Source: Acanthaster planci
Lineage: Eukaryota; Echinodermata; Asteroidea; Valvatida; Acanthasteridae
Assembly (NCBI RefSeq): GCF_001949145.1
Contig: NW_019091366.1
Span: forward strand, 2,254,920-2,318,919
DNA: 64,000 nt
Reading direction: 5' to 3'
Made by a program: the position numbers and the translations under genes. Below are positions 48,481 through 60,960 of the stretch, one piece after another (the stretch's first letter is position 1; the number at the start of each line of letters is the position of its first letter). The notes beneath the pieces are model-generated. The model did not search any database, was not told the origin of the DNA, and saw nothing but the letters and a program-made list of their open reading frames with translations.

Positions 48481-51400
48481 CTGTATATGAGATGAGGAAA
48501 TGGGGCTCTTCACACCTCATGACGCGCAGTCTACATGAGGCAATTTGCATCATTTGTCGGTAGATGGAGAAGCTTTCAAGATCGGGACGATGATAGAGAT
48601 ATCCTTGTCCACTTCGCCACCCATGGAGTGTCTTGTTGAAGTAGGGAAAATCGTCACTATTTTACTCTTCGAGTTGTCACATGACTATCATGCTCTGATT
48701 AATAAACATGTGTAGCGCAGACGATAGAGATAGTCAACTACATGAACAACCAAACGGAGGATTGTGAAAGAGATGGGTGACGTATTATTACTGCGGGTTT
48801 TTTTTGGGGGGGGCGGATCCAGGATATTTGGCTGAGGGTAGGGAAATGTTTGTTCGTGCAAGAGGCTGGGTTTGTTGTCGCCATTCGTGAAGCCATTTTA
48901 ATCTCCATAATTATTTTGCCCCTAACTCTACACGCAAAATAATAGGCCCACCCCTATAGTTATATTATTAGGGGCCTTCCAACCTTCAAGACCATGAACC
49001 CTTTCTCAAACCTCCGATTTCTATATGATTTTACATAAACCCTATGGGGTCAGGGTAAAATTTTTTAAAAGGCATTGAGAGGAAGGGGAGGAGTTGACCC
49101 TATCTTCGGATCCCCGCCTGGTTTCTCAAATGGGCTTAACTTTCGTAATAAAATTTGATTGAAAAGTTCCAGAACTGTTTGTTTTGTTTTTACTTCTGCT
49201 TTTGTACTAGTCTGTTTTCTTTTGGTTTTGCACTCTCCAGTTTTGATTTTTGTGATTTTATTTTTGGAACATGTTTTGAAATGAAAAGTTTCAAGGGAAA
49301 TGGGAAATGAAGGAAAAACTGAGGCCAAAAGGTTAATAAATTGAAAAATCAAGATCTATCCATAGTCAGTTTTTTTTCCAATAAAACGTCTATTCCATCC
49401 TGAGAATGCCATATAAAGTTTAATAAGACCATGCAGCGTAAACACGTGCCTAGATGTTTATTTTTTCGGTTTTGAAAATCTGTATATTTTTTGCTGAAAA
49501 TCACCATATTTCGCTCAACGTAGGGCGCAGCGTTTTAACAAGGATCAACCGATGTTCTTCCAACCGTGAGTCCAAAATGGTTTCATTGGTTGGTCTCACA
49601 AAGCTCCCAAAAGTTAATAAAGTCTTCAAACCAAGTGATATATCATTAGATGCGTGGCCCTTCCCAGTTATAAGAAGTAGGCTAAAGGGACGTGCATGCT
49701 TGAAAACCAGAGAAATAAACACTATTGGGAAAAGATTTAATGCATCGGCCAAAGGTCTCAACCTGCCGTTCAAAATACCCATAACATATGGGTGATTTAG
49801 ATGCCAAACCCTTGGTGTGTAGGAAGAAATGTGTGGCAGAGTTCTAGCGCAGAATGTAAATTATTCTTGATTATATTTATACAGGAAATACCGAAATACT
49901 GGCGACTTTGCTAAACATGGACATTGTTTCTGTAACGCTTTATGTACACCGGAGTCAAATTTATTCATCCACATGAGCACGCGCGTATGTGCCCCAGGTA
50001 CCCGTGCAGTAGTCAAGAGCATCGGCAAAGAGTAGAAATCATTTTACTTTCTTCCTCGAATTTCGACTGAGAATAATGTGCATAGACACAGAATTAAGTG
50101 ACCTGATAAATCCCATTACAACAACAACAAGAACAACATGGAGTAGACGAGGGCTTGAGTCTTTATCAGTGGGGGCGACATCAAACAATGGTGCATACTT
50201 GTGGCTTATAATAAACTCCATTTTGGCGCAAAATTGTTGCGTTTTTGTAGGTCCCGTTAATGCGTTGGAGGTTTTTGTCGTGTAATCACGCGAACTCGCT
50301 TTAGAAAGCCCGGCAATATTGAGACACGATAGCATGTCTCACAATCAAATTACATCAGAAGAAGGATGTAACATTGTAAAGGCTAGATTAGCGATCTTAG
50401 AAGTTATCTTAGAAGTTATCTACAGCGGTTTTCATTGGGAAATGACAATGCCGGATTGGAATTTAAACTGTGTCTTCAATTGTTACCCTTATCACGTTTA
50501 AAAAGCGAGAATTTCAATACGTCAAAGAACATGTGGGGCTCAATGGAAATCATGTTGAATTATTTGAAAACGTTCCCAGCTTTATTTTATTTAAGCACTT
50601 ACGGAAAAGAAAGATCGATTTACCACAAAAGCAGAAAACATCACCGCCTGCTTGTATCGACATACAAATTTGCACTTTAATTTTTCTCCTTTGCATTCAA
50701 CGCCGACACCAATCTTCCTTTCAGAAAGTAAACAATGGATTTCTGAGTTGAAATCTCTTGAAAAGGGAGAAACATTTGTTGATGTGAGTGCCAGAATTTC
50801 AAAAGAGAATCCGACCTTTGGGTTGCTTTTAAGATACTAAGCCTCCAGCGATCCGCCATTTCAAATTGATCAATTTACCCTCCCAAACATGGTGTTAAAG
50901 CTCTTCAAATACTTTATTAACAGTCAAAAGGGATTTACCGTACTTTAGAGGGGGGCTTTGGTTGACCTAATCTATTTAAAAGTCACTAAACTTTCCTCAG
51001 GGCAGATCTTAACAGCAGTTCAATCACTCATGCTAGATCCTTTCCCCAGATATTATTCTTCACTGAGTAACTTTTTTAATGCAAAATTGTGATTTGCACT
51101 TGTGGCTAGTAAGGATCCTACTTTCTTTACCATTTCAAAAGAGGGGATAGTGACTGTTGCCAAAATGTGCGCTACAGACATAAAAGAAAACAAGTATGGG
51201 GTTTATATAAATGAACAGGTGCAGAATTTGACATGAACTTGTCGAGAAAGTTTTTGTATTCTAATGAAACCATGCATCAAAGTCAGTTTTAGGCCCGGGG
51301 TGTTGAGCGTATGAATACCAATACTTCGACAAGTGTTTTGCTGACTTTAATCGTAATTTGGCCAGAAACTTGGCAAGACCTTTATGTCTGGATTAGGGGC

Positions 51401-53159
51401 AGTCGATTAAGCCACTGTGATCTTTTATCTTCAGGTAAAATTGCACTGAAATTGTATCAGAAATTTCGGAGCCAATTCATGACAACTCAAACATTTGGTT
51501 GTAATCCTCTGGCTTGGTCATAACACCTCGCTTCAGCAAGTTTCTGTCGAACCTTATGCAACTACCTACGCACCCTTAAAAGGGTGGTAATGTCCGCCTT
51601 TTTGTTTCATTTTATGTTGGACAAGAAAACAAATGAAATTTGACAAGCCCAAACGTAAGATATAGGAACTTTCTGGTGCGATCAGGATTTAAACGAGTTT
51701 GGTTAGCAAACGCCTACAGCGGCTATAAGCCGACACTTTTACCGCGAACTGCCCCGTTGATACTTGACTAAACCATCAAGCGCTGAATTCAGGACCTACT
51801 TATGCCATTAAGATTTGTCTCTATCCTGGACAGTGTTAGACCTCTTTCGTTCACTGAAACATTTCAAGCCAGTAGCAGGCTCTAATATACCTCCACTGAA
51901 TTACGAGATAATCTCCACAATATATTAGAAAAAGAAGTTATAAATGGCTGCGTTCATACTGGCTGACGACCGATAAATTTACCATTTTTAGCACTCTGCG
52001 TTTTAATAGCAAAAGCGCTCCTGGCCATTACGGCGAAGACGCGTTCATCTCCCTGGTGAGTGCTGCAATACGCGAACACACTCGACTGTGTTTACCACCA
52101 GTGTCACTGTAATTTGTAAATTATCTTCTAAGTAATTTTTCAGTGGGAAGAGGTTGCAGTCTTGGTTAGACGTATTAAGGCGTCGGCTAACGGCCTGGAT
52201 GGTGGAAATTGTCAATCTGAAACGATTAAGATGATGGTGTTTTCTGACATGGTTGTCTGGTGAGCAGTGTGATATATGGCGTTCGAAATCTCGCCACCAA
52301 AGTGAAATTCTTTTCGATGCATCAAAACAATCTTTCAACTTTGTTTGGCTGAAATATTGTCCAGGTTCACTGACTGGCTGGCTGGTAGGAAAGTAGATCG
52401 TTCTTTCTGTCTCTGTCGTTAATGTCAGGAACATCTTAATGAATTATATGAATTAATTCAATGAATTAACTCGAAACATTTTTTGTAAGATCTCCTGGAT
52501 TTATGCTCAATTTTTCGATTATCTGTGAAACGCGAAGTTATTTTGTTATTCTAATTTGAAAATGCAAAGGAGACTCTTGTGTATGCAAACGAAACTCTTC
52601 ACATTTGGGGAACCGCTGGTCACATTATCGTAGGAATTTCGCTATAAAATGGTGATAAAAAGAATAACCTCGAAAGAAAATTGTAAACAACCTTCCCGAT
52701 TTGAAGTCCCCCAAAGGATCTCTCAGAGAGCTTTGACAATCTTTTGTCTTTCAACCAAGAGTTTACCTGGAACTTGTCAAGGCAACATGTGAACGAACGA
52801 AGCTATAAACATTATGTTGATTTGAAAGTGACTCTGGTAAGAATTTGTTGGTGGATTTATGAAATTTGTCTTCAGTATGACCCTGCTTTTTTCAATGATG
52901 AGAATTCTAAAACCGATGAATTGCAGAATGGCACTCCTGAGATCGTTTTCAAGCCGTCAGTTCTTTAAAGGGACTTGTACTTATTTTGTCAAAAAAAGTT
53001 GAAGGGGGGGGTTCACTCTGTGGACCATACAGTTACTCCTGAATTGCCTTCAGCCATGGTTGTGACTATGAAATTACAACACACCTGGTCTTTTTCATAA
53101 GCCCATTCAATCACTTAGTTGAAAATGAATCTCTTTTTGCTCGGCCGGTCTGCATTTTA
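48481..53159. other. Noncoding, no gene recognised
   Basis: AT-rich. The frames 49454-49795 (+) and 49501-49782 (-) overlap and look like chance. A 12-bp tandem pair ATCTTAGAAGTT lies at 50394-50417. Overlapping + strand frames at 50435-50840 show no domain. GAATTAATTC-type dyads occur near 52450. Confidence 0.5.
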
Positions 53160-53640
53160 TTTGAGCTGCAAACGACTTGCCGGCCAACAAATGAAATCTG
53201 TCACGCCCTCTGCCTCTCCCCTTCCATACAGCGGGCATTGTTGATACAGTAAGTACAATTATTACCATGACAATGATAAAAAGTGCCTTCTAAACAACTT
53301 CAATTATGGCACATCACTTTCTTTTCTGCCTGGGACAGATAATACTGAAGCTGTTCGAACGCGCGTGATTTACCCATCCGTGAATTAAAAAGATGAGTCA
53401 CGTAGACGGCTGTTTTGTGTCCGCAGTCCGAGTAATTCACTTGGACTTCTATGACTTTAGTCACTTGCACCATTATTAATTAAAGCGCCCAGCAAGGAAG
53501 CAACTCTGCCTAATGGGATGCCAGTGTTTTACAGCGCCAATTGTTCTAACCAAAGTTACGACATAATGGCTCGCAGTCGACAACTTTCAATTAATTCTTA
53601 ACTTTACCCCTCTGCATAGTGTTACCGAAATGTAAACGTT
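53160..53640. promoter_or_regulatory. Candidate downstream enhancer island
   Basis: Contains a perfect AP-1 site TGAGTCA (53394-53400), a Hox/PBC-like TGATTTAC near 53366, a Sox-type CATTGTTGAT near 53236, TTAATTAAAG near 53476 and CAATTAATTC near 53590. It is stop-rich in all frames, so it is not coding. The density of homeodomain words is compatible with a developmental enhancer. Confidence 0.3.
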
Positions 53641-54089
53641 AGGCTATCTGACTAATATTACCATCATGACAAGTGGCTCTTACATTCTCCTTTGCTGGAA
53701 ACTGGTTTGCAATGCGAACAATTTAATTTTATACACAAGAATGCCAGGTGCACTGAAGTATATTGCACTGCGATTATAATGCCCAGGAGGGGTTTTCTTT
53801 CTAGTTAGCACAAGGAATCAACTCACAATAATTTGTGATCATAAGTAATTACATTTTACACTGGTTTGCTTAAGAGTTCTTGGGATAAAGGTATTTACTA
53901 AGTTCCACACATAAGTTTAAGTCATTCCATTTTCATAAGCAGAGCAAAATTCATCTTAACGTTCATTGAGACGTGATGAAAAACAACACATGTTCAGTTG
54001 GAAAAATATAGAAAGTACTTTATTATATTTTTCATAATGAAACATGACGAATCACAGTTGAGCTTAAGAGCTGACTGTTATGAGATGTC
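53641..54089. other. Noncoding, nothing recognised
   Basis: AT-rich with no open frame of note. Confidence 0.5.
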
Positions 54090-54380
54090 TGGAGGGGTAC
54101 TCGTCACTGCGTGACACCCAAATAAAAGCTGTCGTTCCCCCGTAGGCCGTGGCTTATCTGCACGTCTGCAGCCGTACAATCGGGAAGCTTAGTCTAGGAC
54201 CAATATTAATCAAACTTGGCCTCAATTATTGTTCGAGTCAAACGGACTGTTTGGCTCAATCTTCTCTTGCTTCAATTAAGAACAATTGGCGGTTTGATGC
54301 TGCGAGCTATTGAGAGGCGAATCGGGCTAAACGTGTAATTATGACGACTGGAGTCGTAGGCTAGCAACCCTCGGTCACTG
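54090..54380. promoter_or_regulatory. Candidate regulatory island
   Basis: Balanced composition with AATATTAATCAAAC, CAATTATTG, CAATTAAG and GTAATTATG homeodomain-type words within 200 bp. No coding potential. Confidence 0.25.
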
Positions 54381-55059
54381 CATTGTGCAAGCCCCTGAAT
54401 TTTTTTGAGCTATTGGATTTTAAATAACAGTTTTTAAATTGAAAGTTGCCAAAAAAATTTGGCGACCTACTATTAATTTGTACCCTAGTTCACTTTATAT
54501 TTTGTTTCCATATTCATCGCCTGCATTTTTTTTGAAGAATGGACAAAAGTTTTAAATTTCAGAACTAGTTATAAAAATGGTATGTCACTCGTAAATGTGT
54601 TGGCTGTGTACCAACCCCCTAGCCTGTGTGTAAAAATCATATTGAAATTGGTGGGTACCAAGGCTAAGACCTCCATAGATCCCTCTACAGAATGATGAAT
54701 AAACAAATATTCTGTTATTTCTTCCGTTGGGCCTACCGTTAAACCCGGAGAATACAAACCTTCACATGATCACCCAATCACACCTTTTTCACACCCTTTT
54801 TACTCCCTGGTCGATTTACAATGATAAGGAAATTGGACCAAGGAGAGAAAAGAAAAAAAATGACTGCCGCTTAAAAGAAGCCAAATGAAATTGATTTAAA
54901 GTCCTTGTAATTGTGAATGCTCTTTCACTGTGCTCAGGAAATAGGTAAGAGGTTTTAGAGTAGGAATAATTACCTTCGGTTCGAACTCCAAAAGAGTAAG
55001 TTACGTCCAGGTGTGTTCCAATCTAATTCTGCAACCCCTAGCAATTAGTGACCACTCGC
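54381..55059. other. Noncoding, nothing recognised
   Basis: AT-rich. GGTTCGAACTCC near 54977 resembles a Pol III B-box, but no A-box lies upstream. Confidence 0.5.
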
Positions 55060-55460
55060 GTGAGACTGCCAGACTCAATATACCACAGACCTAGAGAAAA
55101 AAACACAGGACAGCTTTCTTTTTATCGACTGACGTCCGTCAAAAGTTGCTAGGCATGGAAATTGTCCGGGGAAAATCCGATACGAGAGTGTCTGGGAGCC
55201 GTGTTTAGTTACAGCGGAAACAAGGTGCATCTCGGCCGCTAGGACGTCTTGTCGATAGGATAGTTCCCGTGATATGTCGGCCGGCGACACTAGGATGGTA
55301 ATACAAGGCCAGCCGCTACGCGTTGATATCGCCTGTGCCGCGCCAAGTCTCAGGGAGACGGGCGGCCGTATGATACATTTCCTTATTCTCAAGATCAGTT
55401 CTCGCTCCTTTCTTTTCTGTCTCCCTCTTTCTTTCTCTGTTTCCACAGTCCATTAGTATA
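55060..55460. promoter_or_regulatory. CpG-richer candidate regulatory island
   Basis: GTTGCTAGGCAT (55145-55156) resembles an RFX X-box. Many CpG words follow. The - strand frame 55075-55446 (123 codons) is open but has a charged low-complexity start and no recognisable domain. Confidence 0.25.
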
Positions 55461-55955
55461 GGTTATTGCCTCAAGGCACAAACCTGTTTCGCCAGGATTG
55501 ACTAAAGCGAATTTATAACTCAAGAAAACGCTTAAAGATTCCTTACCACAAAACTGACAAATGTTTAACTTTGTTCGGGAAGAAACCCTTTTCAAGTCTA
55601 TTAACTCTGAAACGGCGTTGTTTTTAATCGTCGTTTTTCATCAATGCTAATTTGAAGGAGTAGGAAGGAGGCCATAAGGGAATGGAATTAATTGTTTACT
55701 TAAAATAAATTCCCCATTTTTGGTTTACAATGTGACATATATATGCAATTACCGGTACATTTCCTATTAAAATCGGTAAACTGCAAAGCGAAACAAATGG
55801 AATTATATTGTACAGAAACGATGTTTAAATCTCATATTTGGAGTTTGCATTCATGCATAACTTTGGCAACTCTGTTATGAAACTGCGGTTGGAGATCGGT
55901 TAGTTCATTTCATAGTGAACTTCAGAGTAGATTGTGTTTATTTTCGGTCATAGCT

Positions 55956-56225
55956 ATGTCTAAACAAGGTAAGCCCGGAAACGCGCAAGGTGAAATTCAA
56001 ATAAAACATTTATTCATCGTCATAAACAAAATTTATGGCAATGAGTTTCATTTTGAAGAATGCAGCGAAAATTGTGAAAACATTGTATACCATTTTAACA
56101 AGCATCCAAACGCTCATATAAAAGATGTGGATTACGTCATTACCCTTCGTCACCATATTCAGCATAATCGGTGCATATTATTGAAGAGGTGTATTAACTG
56201 CACATTTCATGGGATTTTCTCTTAA
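55956..56225 (+). CDS. Unsupported 89-codon open frame
   Basis: An ATG at 55956 opens 89 codons ending TAA, with a mixed composition (MSKQGKPGN start, then a His/Cys/Ile-rich body). I recognise no family. The bases just after the fourth codon (CAAG|GTAAGC) look like a splice donor, so the frame might be interrupted in any real transcript. It lies in AT-rich DNA with no other coding evidence nearby. Chance is the most likely explanation. Confidence 0.12.
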   Translation: MSKQGKPGNAQGEIQIKHLFIVINKIYGNEFHFEECSENCENIVYHFNKHPNAHIKDVDYVITLRHHIQHNRCILLKRCINCTFHGIFS

Positions 56226-56479
56226 ACGTAGTACACATTTGCTAAATCATAATCAGTCCTGAAAACAATTACATCGAAGACCGTAAAGGAAAAATTACTC
56301 ATGTTTGTGCCCGCGGATTTTCCAACTCTAGATTTCTATCACTACTGTCAAACGTGATGTATACACAATAATGTTGATGTGTAACCATTTAGGCTAATTG
56401 CATGACACTTCTATAGGGACAAATTCCACTGAATGGAAGTCCATTGTCAATATTTTACTGACCAATTATTTTGCCCCTG

Positions 56480-56850
56480 TTTCCCCTACACATTGCCGCG
56501 TTCCCTAAGGGCCCGTGGGCGCCTCCTTACTTCTGCAAACCCTCCCCGGGCGCCTAGTCATTTTCTCCCTGCTCTTGTCTACAATTTCGTCCGGAGTCTC
56601 ACTTGATTTCCACCGGCGAGCGGCCATGCTCCGGCATACGATAACGGATCTTACGTATTAATAGGTGTTGGATACGGCCATCACCTGTACCAGGTGCCCG
56701 GCACCGTACAATGGGACCCCAATTAGCATCCCCTCGGCCCGGTAAACGAGCGATTAGCGACGCTGTCTAGGAGCCGGACCGTTCACCGATAGCCAGTCTA
56801 CCCCGCGGCAATTCCAGCCAGGAGACGAGATGAGAAAAATACTTTACTAC
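56480..56850. promoter_or_regulatory. GC-rich candidate regulatory island with E-box dyad
   Basis: Among the GC-richer stretches outside exon 1. CACCTGTACCAGGTG (56682-56696) is a perfect inverted pair of CACCTG/CAGGTG E-boxes with a 3-bp spacer, the core recognised by Snail/ZEB and E-proteins. CCAATTAGCATCCC follows near 56718. It is stop-containing in all frames. Confidence 0.3.
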
Positions 56851-59800
56851 ACAAGGAGTGTAAAAGTGAGGGACGGAATGGTTGGATGGATGGTGGATAG
56901 AGGAGCAATAGTAAAGGGGAGAAAAGGGAAGTCCTACGGGGGTCTGCTCGCCATTTCATCACTTCTATTCCATGCACATTAGTTTGTCGGAGGTTGATTT
57001 AGGTCTGAACCGATGCGGTGTCACAGTCACCCCTCTCTACTCTGTACAAATGTTTACCGAGGGAAATCTTGGAGTGGCTTCTCAACGGGGGCTTGGTCGT
57101 GTTGTCCTGGTTAGTTAGAGGGCTACTGGCATGCATGTCAACGTTTCGTTTACGCTAGCCACACACTGAGCACACAAAACGTATGGATCGCGCGAGAGGA
57201 GTAAAAGGTATCCCGTTTGCTTTAGGAATGCTTCAAGGAAAGAGACTTGGGGGCTAACTGTCTTCGAGATCCTAGCTTTATTTGTTAGCCACCCGTGCAT
57301 ATAAGGGGAACTTTGCTTAAACAAGTTGTATCTGTATAAGAAGACACCGAATGAAGGGATGGAGAGAGAAATATCGATTGATCGTGCTGATTGCCTTAGA
57401 TATGGAAATGAACAATTCTCCCCAGCTTGAATTGTGTCACAGTGACTGAATGTCTCGCTCGGTAAAACAACAACCTCATCAACAGGAGGAAAAACTACTC
57501 GGCCCCTGTGATGAAATTATTCCCCGCCTGCTTGGGTTTAAGCTTCGTGTCACAGCGGGAATTACAGGTAAAAAAATACCCAAATGTCACTGCTGAACCA
57601 AAATTACTAAAGAAAAAATAATTGAGAAACAGTGAAGTTGAACAGCAAGCGCGATGACTTGAGCACGAGCAGGCGACACAGGAAGAGCTCGCCCGTGAAG
57701 AGACTGGGGAAACGAACCGCCAATGCACGCTTTGATTAAAAACACAGACTTGTCAGGAGCCCCAAACTCAAGTGAGCTAATTCGCTCCCTGATTATGTTC
57801 GGCGGGGCAATGAATGAAGGTGGCTCGCTAATTTCATAATAACATCAATTTAAATATATTAATTGGAAGTGGCGAGCAACGTTTGGGAGTTATTGCTGCT
57901 TCAGGCAAACCCGGAGTGGACCATACGTGTGTGGTATTAATACTCGCTCTAATAGTCTCGCGGCAAGGTCCGGACACCAACACTCAGCGCTGCGTAACGT
58001 CAGAATTAATCACAATTCATCAATCCCAAAAGATCAAACAACTGCAATATGGAACCATTGAAATCAATTGGATTTGTCAAAGTAAATACTTCATTTAGGA
58101 ACGAGTGTGGTCCAATGAGTTAGACCTTCTTCAGTAAATGAAATAAAAATTTCGTACAAAAAAGCATATTCTTACCTGAGCACCGGACATGTTGAATGGT
58201 TTGTTGCTGAAGTTGTAAACATGAAATGTTCGTCGGATCGTGGTGATTCCTAATCAATTTGTTCGGCAAACTGAGCGCGCACTGAACGTCCGAACGGTTA
58301 AATCGAGTGTGAGGACCCTCCTTGTTAAACCAGCGCTTAATGATTTGCGCCAAATTATGCCGAAATAGCGCGAAATCTTGATGGGAAAGCGCTAATAGAT
58401 AATTGTTCAATGAAGCCTACCCTCCACGAACATTTAGCAGATTGCCAATTTCACTTCTGACCATCGTGATGTAGAATCAGTGCAGACCGTCATGAGGTAT
58501 TTGCGAAGATTCTGACTTTTTGTATGTTTATACTTTTATTTGAAAAGGAAAGTCGAATGGTATGAATATAATTGATTGATGTTTCACTGAATATGGAATG
58601 AGGTACTGTGTCGAAAACAAAAGGTAGAGGAAACAGTGGCCTGTGATCCCATGCCATGGGTTGCTGCGTCTGTGACGTCATTGATTAAATGTACTTTTTT
58701 GTAGCCATATTTTGTTTTAAATCGTTTAATTTTGCGTTTTCTTTTCTTTGTTGAAATCGTCTTCAGAGTAAGTCTCAACCTCTTCGGGTGAAATGATAAA
58801 AGCTTAAAAATATTAACTTTCACGCTGTACGCTGTTTTTAGGGTTCTAGTTGGGGGCGCCCCAAGTCTCAACGGGACGAATCTCTGTAAAGGGGCAGTCG
58901 TTACATCCAGCTATAATGAAGTTATTTAACAAAAACATATTAATGTCTTACTTCCTCTTTCAACTTCAATGTTTTCATCTTGAAGGATATTGTGCCTAAA
59001 GAGCAGACCACCCACAATCAAATTCATTACTGGCGTGGTCATTTTGCAGAATGGTGAGCGAAAGGTCTGCCTGAAAAAAATGATGGGATCAAAACACATT
59101 CCGGCCGGTCGTATATATTAACGTCGGCAGACCATCGGAACTATCTCACCTATGTGCAATTTATACCCACGTGTCGACAAGTTAATTATATTTGTGTATA
59201 AATGCCTGCTTCCTATGTGGAAAAAAATCTCAATAACTGAACCTTTTTCTTTCTGTGTTTCTTTCTCCGAGTTGCTTTGACAACAGAGATTGGAAAATGA
59301 GGAGAGATAGGAACTTCACAGCGCCAAGAAAGATGCCTGTAAATAAAAGCGGAAGGACGAGTTTGATATGTTTATTACTAACGGTTTAGTTAACTGCTGT
59401 TCTGTTTCATATGAGATTATTGGTTCGTTTTGAAAATTTATGGAAATCCCTGTTTGAAACTTGTGAACAAGGCCTCCTTTTATTCATAGGCCACGAAATA
59501 TTACGTATTATCGTGCAACTTCAAATCAGAACGTTGGGATCCAATTTTCTACCAGTTCACGAATAGGCAAACCGATTTAAGATTGGTGATTGAGTAAATA
59601 AATTGACTGCATCCGATGGGTGGTTCGAAACCCTACGTGGTTAACTCAAGAATCACACACCAGACATCAAGAAAAGTCCTGCGCTCCCTGTACTCTAATG
59701 GCCTAGTCAAATTCTAGAAATCAGCCTCAGCAATGACTCTCGATAAATAAAAAAGAACGAAAATAGTTCAATCGAACCGATTAAAACAACACACTAAAAG

Positions 59801-60729
59801 AACCAAATCTGGGCCAGTCGTGATGAGAGCTAGGTCAATGGCGGTAAATGGTGCCTGCGTTTAGTACGGGGTGTCAAACAATAGTTAATATACGGAGGTG
59901 ACGACACTCGTAACCGTAAACACAGCAATTGCATCTGCGCTCAAGCGACCTCAGTATAAACATACGGCTACCACCAAGCCATTGCACTTACTGGTCATGC
60001 ATATTTCATTTACTGGAGGCCTCTCGATGATAATGATACCGAGGCGTGATCATGAAGGATGCAACGCCACACATATTAACAGTCCGCTCCTCTTGAATTA
60101 TTTTTATTCGTGAAAAGTTCGAGTGTGGAACCACGTTTTTGTGTTTTTTTTTTTGATGGGCTGTTTATACTGTTATTAGCCGTGAAAGGAAACAAGACTT
60201 GAAGTGTACGCCCTCAAGCGATGGAGGTGATGACATCAGTTTGAAATCTGTCCCAGACGGCTCGTTATTTCTCTTTTTTTTATCAAGCATGGGATTCCAT
60301 GCATGAGAGCCTACCTCAGGCCGAGAAAGTTTCTTTTCAAAACTAGCAGACATGATGAATGAACCAAAATGGCAATATTGGGCCAATTGTCCGCGTTTCG
60401 CATGCCAGTGACACTGAGACACAGGGGAAAGTAAAGGAAATTCATAGTATAACAAGAAAATTGATAAAACCTTTAAAAATCAGTCAAAAAAGTTGTAGTC
60501 ATGGCAACTAACATACACTGTAGTTGAAAATCCAATATTGGTTGTGGGCAAACTGTACATGTATTGAATGTATAGTAATGTCAAACTCAGACCCCAATAA
60601 ATTAGGCCTAAGTGAAGATTCGCGAAAAATGTTTATGGCAGTCATTGGTTCTTCCACTGCTATTCAGCTGAAGCAATTACATCCATGTTAATTCCTGATG
60701 GCTTTTTAAACGTGTTTATCATTGGATAC
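56851..60729. other. Noncoding, no gene recognised
   Basis: AT-rich, with GGAT-type simple repeats near 56880 and a homeodomain-word-rich patch at 57770-57870 (CTAATTCGC, CTAATTTC, TTAATTGG). GGTTCGAAACCC near 59624 looks like a B-box without an A-box. The open frames are short and unsupported. Confidence 0.5.
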
Positions 60730-60960
60730 AAAGACGTAAAATTTCGTTTATGTTTTGGGGAGAGCGCTTTGTGTGGTCGACTGCAAACTTGGCGTGTCGG
60801 GATACTGTAGGCCTACACATCCCCCATCCACACGCACCTTGTGTGGTTGCCGGCGAGGCAGTGTTTATTGATAGCTCTACCGTCCAAAGGCTCTCGCGGC
60901 CCGTATTAATCACGTTCGCTCTCCTGGTGATTACCCGCACTTCCCGGAGAGAAAAAAAAG
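60730..60960. promoter_or_regulatory. Candidate regulatory island with two Runx-type sites
   Basis: TTGTGTGGTCG and TTGTGTGGTTG place TGTGGT cores at 60772-60777 and 60842-60847, 70 bp apart in the same orientation. ATTAATCACG and GATTACCC follow. Confidence 0.25.

Noticed and set aside
54970-59640. Pol III B-box-like words near 54977 and 59624 as tRNA genes
   Set aside because: No A-box at a workable distance and no cloverleaf can be formed.
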